Assembly: GCA_963697975.1 (NCBI GenBank)
Contig: OY969111.1
Span: forward strand, 1,240,001 to 1,304,000
From: QHXM01 sp963697975
GTDB taxonomy: Bacteria > Acidobacteriota > Blastocatellia > Pyrinomonadales > Pyrinomonadaceae
DNA: 64,000 nt
Direction of reading: 5' to 3'
Below are positions 34,273-42,418 of the stretch, piece by piece; the stretch's first letter is position 1, and each line of letters starts with the position of its first letter. A model generated the notes under the pieces. It was not told the DNA's origin and searched no databases. It worked only from the letters and a program-made list of their open reading frames with translations. The position numbers were made by a program, and so were the translations under genes.

Positions 34273-34556
34273 CAACGAACTAAACTTCCGCTACTACACC
34301 ATTGCTATTACCCGCAACGTCATTGTCATGCAACACAACGGCGTTGTCACAACTGCTAACGCCATTGCGCCTCATGGCAACGGCGTTGTGTCCTATGACA
34401 ATGGCGTTGTCACCCACCACAACGCCGTTGCATCTCATCACAACGCCCTTGTATGCCATCACAACGCCATTGCCACGCCTTACAACAACGCAACCACGCC
34501 CCGCAACGCCCTTCCTATACATGGGAAAGCCCTTGCATCAAGCGGCCACGCCCCAC
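34273..34556. repeat. 21-bp-period array of CAACGNCNTTG palindromic cores
   Basis: Cores of the form CAACGSCRTTG recur at exactly 21-bp steps: 34294, 34315, 34336, 34357, 34378, 34399, 34420, 34441, 34462, 34483, 34504 and 34525, with degraded copies at both ends. The best units (34336, 34378, 34420) are near-palindromes, CAACGGCGTTG. Between cores, the 10-nt spacers vary. Because 21 is divisible by 3, both strands read open as heptapeptide repeats (for example HNGVVTT, GNGVVSY and HNAVASH on the plus strand). No ribosome-binding site supports translation. 21 bp equals two helical turns, so all cores face the same side of the helix. Confidence 0.88.
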
Positions 34557-34653
34557 CCGCAATTAACAATAAGTTTTCATTCTGAGGTAACGGCAGGCTA
34601 TTGAATCGGCGCGCAACGATTCCGGTTCATAACCAGAGGGTCGTCAATCTATA

Positions 34654-36933
34654 TCAAGATGCTTCAGCTTCCACTCTCTCCAAACTCTGGCGTGCAAGCT
34701 CCACATCAGGCGACTTTAGCCTCTCCCAGACACCCAATGCTTCACGAAACAGCCTCGCTGCCTCTACTTTGTTATCGTCAATTTCCGCAAGCCTACCCAA
34801 CTGGTGCAAGGTGCTGGCGATGCCGCTCTGATTGCCAAGCCTCTTTTCAATCTCTAAGCTCTCATTATAGAGTCGCCGCGCTTCTTCTACCTCTCCTTCA
34901 TCTTGGGCAAGCATTGCCAGTTGGTGTATGGTAATGGCGATGCCGCTCTGATTGCCAAGCCTCTTTTCAATCTCTAAGCTCTCATTATAGAGTCGTCGCG
35001 CTTCTTCTATCTCTCCTTGGCTTTGGGCAAGGATGCCCAACTGGTGCAAGGCAACCGACACATTTGCTTCCTGATTTAGTCTTCTGTAAATTGCTAACGC
35101 TTCTTCATTCGCAATTCGTGCTGCATCGTATTCACCACGATTTTGACGTATTATACCTGCGTTGTGTGAGTAAATCGCAATTTCATGCTCCAGTTTCATC
35201 TCCCGCATTGCGTCTCTTGCTTGTTCATTCCGTTTAATCGCTTCATCCCAATAGCCATGTACGATCAACATACCAGTCACGGGGCTAGCTAGTACGTTCG
35301 CAAATTTTTGCACGCTTTCCCAAGCCATTAAATCAATTGCCATGTCCATTGCGTTCAGCACGTTGTCTTTCTCTTCTTCCAACGCATCGAAATCTTCAGG
35401 CGTCGTCTGCGCGTGCGCTTCGGCGTAATTCAGAAAGTGCGTCACGAAGCGTTGGCGGAACTCATCGACACGTTCATCTTTTGATAGCCGCGCACGAGCT
35501 AAACTACGCGTTAAGCCTTCGACTGTGAAGCGCCGGTTTTCATCCAGACCTTTAATCAGCCACAAAGCGCGCAGGTTCTTGACGGCTTCGTTTACGCGCT
35601 GTGAATCGTCTCCGAAGCCTGCGACCGCTGCCAGTGCTTCACGCGTAGCGCTCGGCACAAACAGCGAGAGAGCAAGCAACGTTGCGCGTCCGTCGTCTCC
35701 CAACTGCAGGAGATTGAAGGAGCGATCAAATACGCGCTCGGCGGCGTCGCCTTCGCCTTGCGTCAACTCTTCAAGAACCGCGCGCGGTTCTTGCGCTGCG
35801 TCAATCTGCGCCACCACCCATTGCATGACATACGGGTTGGCTTCTGCCGTTTCGTAGATACGTCGGCGAACCTCTTTGGAGAAAATCTGCACATCCTGTG
35901 TCTGTGCCATTAGTCTCTCCAAATAATCCTGCGCCTCTTCGCGCGACATAGCAGCAATTACGATCTTTCGCGTCGAGTTGATTCTATGTCGCGAGGTAAA
36001 GAGCGCAGAACACCCTGCCAGTGTGAACCAATCCTCGACAGGCTTCTTCGCCTCGGGCACTATTGTCTCATAGTTATCCAGCACGATGAGCGTTGGCGCG
36101 TCGGCCACCAGCGCATACACCTGCGCCGATTTCGCATCCGGGGCGAGTGTGCGTAGACCTTCCTGTCCTAACTGTGTGGCAACGTCGTCAAGCAGAGTGG
36201 AGATTGTGAAGTCTGCTCGCTTCTCCGCGCTGCTCCAAACAATGCGTCCTCCGAACACTTCCTTCAATGCACGCGCGGCCTCTGCGGCAAGCGTTGTCTT
36301 TCCAATGCCGCCCGGCCCCAATAGCGTAACTAACTGATTCCCCTGCGGCGCGAGTTCTTCCTTCAACCGCTCCACGATGTCGCGGCCCTGCTCGTCCCGG
36401 CGCGCAACGAAGCCGACGACGGGCGGACGAGGGATGATAGGTAGTCCCACCCTCAAGTGAACCGGTTTCAAGTTCTTTACCGCCTGCTCAATTCCCTCAA
36501 CGACATCAGCAAAAGCGGCATCGGCGTTTTTCCAATCCACAATGAATTCAAAGGTGCTCGGCAGCGCCTGGAAATCACCAAGCGTTAGCTCGCCGAAAGG
36601 CTTGCCCTTCCAACCATGAACGTTGCGAACAAGTATCGGTATGACGCAAACCTCTTCTCTTGTGTAGCGTTCGCTGGCTCGTTTGAGTTCGGTATTGTTG
36701 ATGTAATCGGAAGCGATGAAATAAGGGCTGATGAGTAGCAGAATGAGGCGAGAAGTGTCTAGGTGCTTGACTATCTCATTATTCCATTGCTGTCCGGCGA
36801 TGAGCAGCCCATCTTGCCAGCTTGCGATTACGTTCTGCTGGATCAAACCTTGCAGATGAACTACAAGTTGCTCTTTATACTGACTATCTTCGTGGGCGTA
36901 TGAAATGAATGCCTTTGGCGGCTGTGATGACAT
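34654..36933 (-). CDS. TIR-NB-ARC-TPR protein (bacterial NLR-like STAND)
   Basis: About 759 residues. The N-terminal TIR domain (about 5-130) has KAFISYAHEDSQY, and the likely NADase Glu at residue 84 (two less if the ATG at 36933 is used) in DYINNTELKRA. A NB-ARC/STAND ATPase (about 165-430) follows, with Walker A GPGGIGKTT (near 206-214), a Walker B-like APTLIVLDNYE and an RNBS/sensor segment with SALFTSRHR. A winged-helix-like region leads to C-terminal TPRs (about 560-755). The ATG at 36933 has AGGA upstream; a TTG at 36939 is less likely. Cytoplasmic. Related TIR-STAND proteins act in antiphage defence by depleting NAD after sensing phage proteins; that role is inferred here. No effector or sensor partner gene is adjacent. 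Confidence 0.92.
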   Translation of the reverse strand: MSSQPPKAFISYAHEDSQYKEQLVVHLQGLIQQNVIASWQDGLLIAGQQWNNEIVKHLDTSRLILLLISPYFIASDYINNTELKRASERYTREEVCVIPILVRNVHGWKGKPFGELTLGDFQALPSTFEFIVDWKNADAAFADVVEGIEQAVKNLKPVHLRVGLPIIPRPPVVGFVARRDEQGRDIVERLKEELAPQGNQLVTLLGPGGIGKTTLAAEAARALKEVFGGRIVWSSAEKRADFTISTLLDDVATQLGQEGLRTLAPDAKSAQVYALVADAPTLIVLDNYETIVPEAKKPVEDWFTLAGCSALFTSRHRINSTRKIVIAAMSREEAQDYLERLMAQTQDVQIFSKEVRRRIYETAEANPYVMQWVVAQIDAAQEPRAVLEELTQGEGDAAERVFDRSFNLLQLGDDGRATLLALSLFVPSATREALAAVAGFGDDSQRVNEAVKNLRALWLIKGLDENRRFTVEGLTRSLARARLSKDERVDEFRQRFVTHFLNYAEAHAQTTPEDFDALEEEKDNVLNAMDMAIDLMAWESVQKFANVLASPVTGMLIVHGYWDEAIKRNEQARDAMREMKLEHEIAIYSHNAGIIRQNRGEYDAARIANEEALAIYRRLNQEANVSVALHQLGILAQSQGEIEEARRLYNESLEIEKRLGNQSGIAITIHQLAMLAQDEGEVEEARRLYNESLEIEKRLGNQSGIASTLHQLGRLAEIDDNKVEAARLFREALGVWERLKSPDVELARQSLERVEAEAS
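34815..35046 (-). repeat. near-identical 120-bp TPR duplication inside the TIR-STAND gene
   Basis: Two copies, starting at 34815 and 34935, are identical for about 60 bp and differ at only a few positions over the 120-bp unit. Each encodes RLYNESLEIEKRLGNQSGIA, a 40-residue TPR unit. A degraded third unit follows toward 35046. High DNA identity points to recent duplication of the ligand-binding repeats. Confidence 0.85.
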
Positions 36934-37122
36934 TGGCAAGTTTCCTACTCTTACCGGTCGTGACCGTGAGATACGCGCTGCTGATGCGGGAACGGGTTTG
37001 AGGTTTCGCGCGGGGAAGATAATAGCAGAGCTTTGGGAGTTTCTTACACCAAAGCTTCACTTTTTAGCTTTTCTCGCTTCTGCCGGACGCACTACTGTTG
37101 AGTATCAAACAATGAGCAAAGT

Positions 37123-37503
37123 TTAGCCAGCATTATCTCCTTCTACTGGTGCGCCTGCCTCTTCCCATGCCTTCCAGCCGCCAGCCATTGAGGAGACATC
37201 GTAGTAGCCCATGCGTTGGAGGGTTTCGGTGGCGAGGGCGGAGCGGTAGCCGCCGCCGCAGTAGAGGATTAGTTCTGTTCCTTTGTCGGGCACGGCCCGT
37301 TCGATGTCGCGTTCGATGATGCCTTTGCTGAGGTGTTGTGCGCCTGCGGCGTGGGCCTCGGCCCATTCGTGGTCTTCGCGCACGTCTATCAGGCGCACGT
37401 TCTCGTCTTCCTCAAGGCGTTCGAGTGTGGCTTCGACAGAGATTTCGTGGATACGCTTTCTGGCTTCTTCGACCAGTTTCAAAAACCCTTCGGAATGCTC
37501 CAT
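37123..37503 (-). CDS. single-domain rhodanese-like sulfurtransferase
   Basis: 126 residues from the ATG at 37503 (GAGG upstream); the frame extends to 37695 but that part is not rhodanese. A 25-residue helical start is followed by the domain: NVRLIDVREDHEWAEAHAAG, HLSKGIIERDIERAV and the active-site loop with Cys82 in LILYCGGGYRSALATETL. The end, YYDVSSMAGGWKAWEEAGAP, is typical. Such proteins transfer or bind sulfur (persulfide) in the cytoplasm. Its neighbour at 37714, read divergently, is a DinB-superfamily protein; a functional link is not evident. Confidence 0.88.
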   Translation of the reverse strand: MEHSEGFLKLVEEARKRIHEISVEATLERLEEDENVRLIDVREDHEWAEAHAAGAQHLSKGIIERDIERAVPDKGTELILYCGGGYRSALATETLQRMGYYDVSSMAGGWKAWEEAGAPVEGDNAG

Positions 37504-37713
37504 TAGTTTCGTGACCTCGCTTGAGTTGGGATTTTCAAACCCGCCCCTGCGAGTTTGAATGAATTTCGAGTCAGGGATTATAATGCCGCTCTTTTGTAAA
37601 AGCACTGATAACGTGTCTATACTGCTATCCAGCATTGTTACCTGAATACCAGACTGGAGGCCGCAGGGGGCGCGTGCCCCGTGCGCCCCCTGCATGAGCG
37701 CGAAAGGACTGCT

Positions 37714-38166
37714 ATGAAAAAGACTGAGCTACAGGAGCGTGTGAGCAAGACGCACGGGGGTCTGGTGGCAGCGCTTGAGGGTTTGTCCGAAGATGAGGCG
37801 ACGCGCAAGGGGCTGACCGAGCAGTGGTCGATCAAAGACGCGCTCTCGCACATCTCCGCGTGGGAGATAGAAGCGGCCCGCATCATCACAGAAATTCAGG
37901 ACGGCACATGGAAGCCGCAAAGACTGAATCAGGAATTGATAGACGAATTCAACCGGCAGGCGGTCGAGGACCGTCAGGGCCACTCGATGCCGCAGGTGCG
38001 CGAAGAATTCGACGCCGCACACCGCGAGATGGAGCGCCTGATCGAATCGTTCCCCGAAGAAGTGGACGAATCATCGCCCATCTACAAGTACGTCGAGGCC
38101 GTGACTTTCAAGCACTTCGCCCATCACGGGGCACTGATTGAGGAATGGAAGAAACAGATGCAGTGA
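37714..38166 (+). CDS. ClbS/DfsB-like DinB-superfamily protein
   Basis: 150 residues from the ATG at 37714 (AAGGA upstream). It is a helical four-helix bundle with the family pattern LSEDEATRKGLTEQWSIKDA, then LSHISAWEIEAARII, and at the end VTFKHFAHHGALIEEWKK. His residues in SHISAWE and KHFAHH sit where the DinB superfamily binds metal. ClbS proteins protect against genotoxins by hydrolysing colibactin's cyclopropane, while other members detoxify thiols or epoxides. Which applies here cannot be decided. It lies at the start of the dehydrogenase operon, separated from E3 by a heptamer hairpin. Confidence 0.78.
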   Translation: MKKTELQERVSKTHGGLVAALEGLSEDEATRKGLTEQWSIKDALSHISAWEIEAARIITEIQDGTWKPQRLNQELIDEFNRQAVEDRQGHSMPQVREEFDAAHREMERLIESFPEEVDESSPIYKYVEAVTFKHFAHHGALIEEWKKQMQ

Positions 38167-38168
38167 AT

Positions 38169-38241
38169 AAGTGATAGGTAATCGGTGATAGGTGATAGGA
38201 AAAGGCATTTACTTATCACCTATCACCCATCACCTATCACT
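38169..38241. repeat. heptamer hairpin, GTGATAG family
   Basis: Left arm 38169-38200, right arm 38212-38241, loop AAAAGGCATTTA. It starts 3 nt after the stop codon of the ClbS-like gene. It ends just before the GAGGAG ribosome-binding site of the E3 gene, so it occupies all the non-signal space. Confidence 0.92.
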
Positions 38242-38257
38242 TCCGAGGAGACGAACA

Positions 38258-39664
38258 TTGGCTACTGAACAATTTGATGTAACGGTTATCGGCTCAGGTC
38301 CGGGTGGTTACGTGGCGGCGATTCGCGGGGCGCAGTTGGGATTGAAGGTTGCGCTCGTGGAGAAGGATAAGCGGCTGGGCGGAACGTGTACGCTGCGCGG
38401 CTGTATCCCGACGAAACAGCTTCTAATGTCGGCCCACGTTTATGAGCAGATGCAGCACGCCGCAGACTTCGGCGTGCAGGCGACGGGGATTCAACTCGCC
38501 TTCGCAGACGTGCAGAAGCGTAAAGATAAAGTCGTGACGAAGAACTCTAAGGGCATAGAGTTTCTGATGAAGAAGAACAAGATCACGACGTTCAAAGGAA
38601 CAGGACGGCTTGCGCTGCCCGGCAAGGTTATCGTCAAGGGCGAGGACGGGCAGGAACAGACCATTAACACACGCAACATCATCATCGCCACCGGCTCGGT
38701 CGTGCGTCCCATTCCGGGGTTCGAGACGGACGGCTCGACGGTCGTCAATTCCGATCACATTCTTGAGTTGAAGGAAGTTCCGAAGTCGCTCATCGTGATG
38801 GGTTCGGGTGCGGTCGGCGTCGAGTTCGCTTCCGTCTATGCGCGCTTCGGAACGGACGTAACCGTTGTCGAGTTGCTGCCGCGTCTTGTGCCGCTCGAAG
38901 ACGAAGAAGTCTCGAAGGATTTGGAGCGTGCGTTTCGTAAGCGCAAGATTAAAACTCAACTCGGCACTAAGTTGGAGAAGATGGAGAAGACCGAGGGGGG
39001 CGTGCGCGTCGCGGGCAAGGACTCGGAAGGCAAAGAGGTCATGCTCGAAGCGGAGATGCTGCTCGTCGCGGTGGGTCGGATGCCTTATCTCGAAGGCTTA
39101 GGGCTTGAAGGCACGAAGATCAAGGTCGAGCGCGGCAATGTGCAGGTAGACGAATTCCTGCGAACGGGCGAAGAAGGCGTGTATGCCATCGGCGACGTGA
39201 TTCCCACACCCTGGCTCGCGCACCTCGCGTCGAAAGAAGGCATCGTCGCCGTCGAACAGATTGCGGGCGAGAAGAACGTGAAGCCGATTAACCTGCGGCT
39301 GGTCCCGTCCTGCACCTATTGCGATCCCGAAATCGGCTCGGTCGGGTTGACGGAAGCGAAGGCGCGCGAGGCTGGCTACGATGTCAAGGTCGGCAAGTTC
39401 CCGTTTTCGGCTTCGGGCAAGGCACGCATCATCGGCGAAGAGGAAGGCTTTGTGAAGATCGTCTCCGAGTCGAAGTATGACGAGATTCTTGGCGTCCACA
39501 TCATCGGGCCACACGCGACGGAAATCCTTGCCGAAGCCTGCGTCGCCATGCAGCTTGAATCAACCGCCGAAGAACTGGGCCGCACGATTCACGCGCACCC
39601 GACCGTCTCCGAAGCCGTCATGGAAGCCGCCGAAGACGTACACAAGCTGGCGATACATTTTTAA
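38258..39664 (+). CDS. lpdA: dihydrolipoamide dehydrogenase (E3)
   Basis: FAD flavoenzyme that reoxidises dihydrolipoamide of the dehydrogenase complex to NADH. The start is a TTG at 38258, decided by GAGGAG 7 nt upstream; a longer frame to 38192 runs through the repeat. Motifs: FAD-binding VIGSGPGGYVAAI (residues 10-22), redox disulfide Cys44/Cys49 in GGTCTLRGCIPTK, NAD-binding VMGSGAVGVEFASV, second FAD site VYAIGDV and the C-terminal active-site HAHPTVSEAVMEAAE (His-Glu pair). The disulfide loop reads TCTLRGC rather than the usual TCLNVGC. 469 residues, normal for the family. It is the first gene of the operon. Confidence 0.96.
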   Translation: MATEQFDVTVIGSGPGGYVAAIRGAQLGLKVALVEKDKRLGGTCTLRGCIPTKQLLMSAHVYEQMQHAADFGVQATGIQLAFADVQKRKDKVVTKNSKGIEFLMKKNKITTFKGTGRLALPGKVIVKGEDGQEQTINTRNIIIATGSVVRPIPGFETDGSTVVNSDHILELKEVPKSLIVMGSGAVGVEFASVYARFGTDVTVVELLPRLVPLEDEEVSKDLERAFRKRKIKTQLGTKLEKMEKTEGGVRVAGKDSEGKEVMLEAEMLLVAVGRMPYLEGLGLEGTKIKVERGNVQVDEFLRTGEEGVYAIGDVIPTPWLAHLASKEGIVAVEQIAGEKNVKPINLRLVPSCTYCDPEIGSVGLTEAKAREAGYDVKVGKFPFSASGKARIIGEEEGFVKIVSESKYDEILGVHIIGPHATEILAEACVAMQLESTAEELGRTIHAHPTVSEAVMEAAEDVHKLAIHF

Positions 39665-39667
39665 GGG

Positions 39668-39743
39668 CAGTGATAGGTGACAGGTGATGGGTGATAAGAG
39701 AAAACGCTTTTATCCCATCACCCATCACCTATCACCTATCACC
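39668..39743. repeat. heptamer hairpin, GTGATAG family
   Basis: Left arm 39668-39699 and right arm 39711-39743, with a loop GAAAACGCTTT. It fills the 83-bp junction between the E3 stop codon and the E1 alpha ATG; only GTTT separates its end from the ATG. Confidence 0.92.
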
Positions 39744-39747
39744 GTTT

Positions 39748-40872
39748 ATGAAAAAAGAGACACGAAGGAAAGCGGCGTCTGAATCGAGCGGCGCGGCGGA
39801 AGAGAAGAAGCAGGAGACGAGCGGGGCTGATGAGGCTGCGGCGAAGTTGTCTTGTACGTCAGAGACGACGCTCAAGCTGGAGCAGATGCTTGAGCTTTAT
39901 CGTTACCTGAAACTGACGCGGGTGGTTGAGGAACGGCTGGTCAATCTTTATCGTCAGACAAAGGTTGTCGGCGGTGTGTTTCGTTCCCTCGGACAGGAAG
40001 CGACCGCTGTGGGGACGGCCTATGCGTTACAACCGCAGGACTTCATCACGCCTTTGATACGCGATCTGGGCGCGGTGCTGGTCAAAGGCATTCGCCCGCG
40101 CGAGATTTTCGCGCAGTACATGGCGAAGGCGTGGGGGCCGTCGGGCGGGCGCGACCTCAACATTCACTTCGGCGATATGTCGAAGGGTTTCATCGGGCCG
40201 ATCTCGCATCTGGGCGATATGATTCCGGTGATGACGGGCGTGCTGCTGGGCGGGCGTATGCAGAAAAAAGATATTGTGGCGCTCGCTTACATCGGCGATG
40301 GGGGAATGAGCACGGGCGCATTTCACGAAGGCTTGAACTTCGCCGCCGTGCAGCGTCTGCCGCTCATCGTCGTCGCGGAATATAATTTTTATGCTTACTC
40401 GACGCCGACCTCCAAGCAAACCGCCGTCAAAGACCTCGCGGAAAAGGCTGCGGGGTACGGCATCCCCGGACACATCGTTGACGGCAACGACATCATTGCC
40501 TGTTATGAAGTGACGAAGAAGGCGGCCGAGTTCGCGCGTGGTGGCGGTGGCGCAGTTTTAATTGAAGCGAAGACGTATCGTCGCAAGGGTCACGCAGAGC
40601 ATGACGACCAACGCTATGTTCCGTCAGAAGAGATTGAGTGGTGGGAGAAGAATAACGATCCGGTTGACCGCTACGAAAGATGCTTGACGGAACGAAACAT
40701 CGCCACGCGAGAGAAACTGGACGAGATAACGGCGGACATCAACCGCGAACTGGACGAAGATGTCACGTGGGCTGAATCGTCGCCGATGCCAGACTCCGAG
40801 CAGGCAGCTTACGGAGTCTTCGATAACAACGTCGTGCCGCCCGCATTCCGTCCAAAGGTTTTGGAAAAATAA
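39748..40872 (+). CDS. 2-oxoacid (pyruvate/branched-chain) dehydrogenase E1 alpha subunit
   Basis: Thiamine-diphosphate E1 alpha chain of the heterotetrameric 2-oxoacid decarboxylase. The start is ATG 39748, or 39691 with 19 extra repeat-derived residues; neither has a ribosome-binding site. A 50-residue Glu/Ala/Lys-rich N-terminus is followed by LYRYLKLTRVVEERLVNLYR, QEATAVGTAYAL, the ThDP/Mg motif GDGGMSTGAFHEGLNFA running to the Asn in VVAEYNFYAYSTP, and YRRKGHAEHDDQRYVP. The HAEHDD region and the partner E2 resemble acetoin/branched-chain types as much as PDH. It ends 5 bp before the E1 beta ATG, so the two are translated together. Confidence 0.93.
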   Translation: MKKETRRKAASESSGAAEEKKQETSGADEAAAKLSCTSETTLKLEQMLELYRYLKLTRVVEERLVNLYRQTKVVGGVFRSLGQEATAVGTAYALQPQDFITPLIRDLGAVLVKGIRPREIFAQYMAKAWGPSGGRDLNIHFGDMSKGFIGPISHLGDMIPVMTGVLLGGRMQKKDIVALAYIGDGGMSTGAFHEGLNFAAVQRLPLIVVAEYNFYAYSTPTSKQTAVKDLAEKAAGYGIPGHIVDGNDIIACYEVTKKAAEFARGGGGAVLIEAKTYRRKGHAEHDDQRYVPSEEIEWWEKNNDPVDRYERCLTERNIATREKLDEITADINRELDEDVTWAESSPMPDSEQAAYGVFDNNVVPPAFRPKVLEK

Positions 40873-40877
40873 AATTC

Positions 40878-41906
40878 ATGTCAACGGCAATCAAGAAAGA
40901 GCATAAATCGAATCGCCCGGAGCGCGGCGGCCTCGCTACTATGGTCGAAGCCATCCGTCAGGGCATCTGGGAAGAGATGGAGCGCGATGCGACAGTCTTC
41001 TGCATCGGCGAGGACGTGGGCGCGTATGGCGGCGCGTTCAAGGTGACGGATGGATTGATAGACGAGTTTGGCGAAGAGCGCGTGATTGATACGCCGATCT
41101 CGGAGGCGGCGATTGTCGGAGCGGCGTGCGGCGCGGCCCTGATGGGGATGCGACCCGTCGCGGAGTTTCAGTTTATAGATTTCATCTCCGCAGGCTTCGA
41201 CATGCTAACCAACTACGCGGCGAAGTGTCGCTATCGTTGGGGAGCAGGACTCCCAACCGTCTTTCGCGGCCCATGCGGGAGCGGCGTTCATGCCGGGCCG
41301 TTTCATTCCATCAATGCGGAGGCGTTCTTTCTGAACACCGCCGGGTTGAAGATCGTCGAGCCTTCGACCGCCTACGATGCGAAGGGTTTAATCAAGGCGG
41401 CAATACGCGACCCGGACCCTGTGCTTTACTTCGAGCATAAGAAGCTCTATCGCCTGCCGCGCCTGCGCGAGGAGTTGCCGGAGGACGACTACATCGTCGA
41501 AATCGGCAAGGCGCGCACCCGCCGTGAAGGGCGAGACCTTTCCATCATCACTTTCGGTGCGCAGGTTTTAACCGCGCTCGATGCCGCCGAAGAGTTGGAG
41601 AAGGAAGGTTTGGACGTTGAAGTCATAGACCTCAGAACGCTCGCGCCGATGGACAAGCCTGCGATACTGGCGAGTGTGAAGAAGACGAGTAAGGTGATGG
41701 TGCTGCACGAGGCATCGCGCACGGGCGGTATCGGCGGCGAAATCGCGGCGACCATTGCCGAAGAAGCCTTCGAGTGGCTCGACGCGCCCATCGTGCGCGT
41801 CGCCTCGATTGATACGCCAGTGCCCTATTCGCCGCCGCTCGAAGAATATTACCTGCCGCAAGTGAAAGACGTGCTGGATGCAGCGCGAAAACTGGCGGCG
41901 TACTGA
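40878..41906 (+). CDS. 2-oxoacid dehydrogenase E1 beta subunit
   Basis: Transketolase-like E1 beta chain of 342 residues, completing the decarboxylase with the gene above. Markers: IRQGIWEEMERDATVFCIGEDVG near the N-terminus, PISEAAIVGAACGAALMG, FRGPCGSGVHAGPFHSINAE and VEPSTAYDAKGLIKAAIRDP. The C-terminal transketolase domain has VIDLRTLAPMDKPAI, KVMVLHEASRTGGIG and VRVASIDTPVPYSP. The first 20 residues are basic and non-conserved. Cytoplasmic; the ATG follows the E1 alpha stop by 5 nt. Confidence 0.95.
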   Translation: MSTAIKKEHKSNRPERGGLATMVEAIRQGIWEEMERDATVFCIGEDVGAYGGAFKVTDGLIDEFGEERVIDTPISEAAIVGAACGAALMGMRPVAEFQFIDFISAGFDMLTNYAAKCRYRWGAGLPTVFRGPCGSGVHAGPFHSINAEAFFLNTAGLKIVEPSTAYDAKGLIKAAIRDPDPVLYFEHKKLYRLPRLREELPEDDYIVEIGKARTRREGRDLSIITFGAQVLTALDAAEELEKEGLDVEVIDLRTLAPMDKPAILASVKKTSKVMVLHEASRTGGIGGEIAATIAEEAFEWLDAPIVRVASIDTPVPYSPPLEEYYLPQVKDVLDAARKLAAY

Positions 41907-41910
41907 AGGA

Positions 41911-42011
41911 GTGGTCAGTGGTCAGTGGTCGGTGGTCAGTTAAAAGCAAAAAGCTCAATGCTGCTTACCGTATGTTCTTACTGACCACTGGCCACCGACC
42001 ACTGACCACTG
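41911..42011. repeat. heptamer hairpin, GTGGTCA family
   Basis: Four left-arm units (41911-41940) and a right arm at 41981-42011 (CTGACCACTGGCCACCGACC continuing), with a 40-nt loop. The matched substitution GTGGTCG/CGACCAC shows both arms share variants. It spans the junction from E1 beta to the DUF4242 gene up to its ribosome-binding site. Confidence 0.92.
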
Positions 42012-42033
42012 TTTTACGAGAGGAGCGTGAGAC

Positions 42034-42309
42034 ATGCCGAAATTTGTTATCGAGCGGGAGATTCCGGGGGCGGGAGATTTGTCTGCGCATGAGTTGCAGG
42101 CCATCTCGCAGAAGTCCTGCGGAGTTTTGCAGAACATGGGACCGCAGATTCAATGGGTTCAGAGCTACGTCACGGGCGACAAGGTTTACTGCGTCTACAT
42201 CGCGCCCAATGAAGAGATGGTGCGAGAGCACGCCGAGCAGGGCGGATTCCCCGCGAACAGCGTTTCCGAAGTTAAGTCGGTCATTGATCCGACAACAGCA
42301 GAAGGATAA
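42034..42309 (+). CDS. DUF4242 protein inside the dehydrogenase operon
   Basis: A 91-residue small alpha/beta protein of the DUF4242 (SCO4226-like) family: KFVIEREIPGAGDLSAHELQ, QWVQSYVTGDKVYCVYIAPN and EMVREHAEQGGFPANSVSEV. Homologues form ferredoxin-like folds, and one Streptomyces member binds nickel. GAGAGGAG precedes the ATG. It is located between E1 beta and E2 with a GTGGTCA hairpin on each side, so it may have been captured by the operon or assist the complex. A catalytic role is not known. Confidence 0.8.
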   Translation: MPKFVIEREIPGAGDLSAHELQAISQKSCGVLQNMGPQIQWVQSYVTGDKVYCVYIAPNEEMVREHAEQGGFPANSVSEVKSVIDPTTAEG

Positions 42310-42316
42310 AACAGAA

Positions 42317-42411
42317 GTGGTCAGTGGTCAGTGGCCGGTGGTCAGTTAAAAACAAGCGACTCGCTGTTTTGGCTGTTCACTGACCACTGACCACTGACCA
42401 CTGACCACTGG
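42317..42411. repeat. heptamer hairpin, GTGGTCA family
   Basis: Left arm 42317-42346 (GTGGTCAGTGGTCAGTGGCC continuing), right arm 42377-42411 with five units, and a 30-nt loop containing a small CAAGCGACTCGCTGTTTTG inner palindrome. It ends in the TGG that begins the GGAG ribosome-binding site of E2. Confidence 0.92.
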
Positions 42412-42418
42412 AGAATTT

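Noticed and set aside
34273..34556. CRISPR array
   Set aside because: The 21-bp period with 10-11-bp conserved cores is too short and the cores are palindromic; no cas genes are nearby.
34328..34585. Heptapeptide-repeat protein gene
   Set aside because: Open in several frames on both strands because of the 21-bp period; no ribosome-binding site, so coding is not supported.
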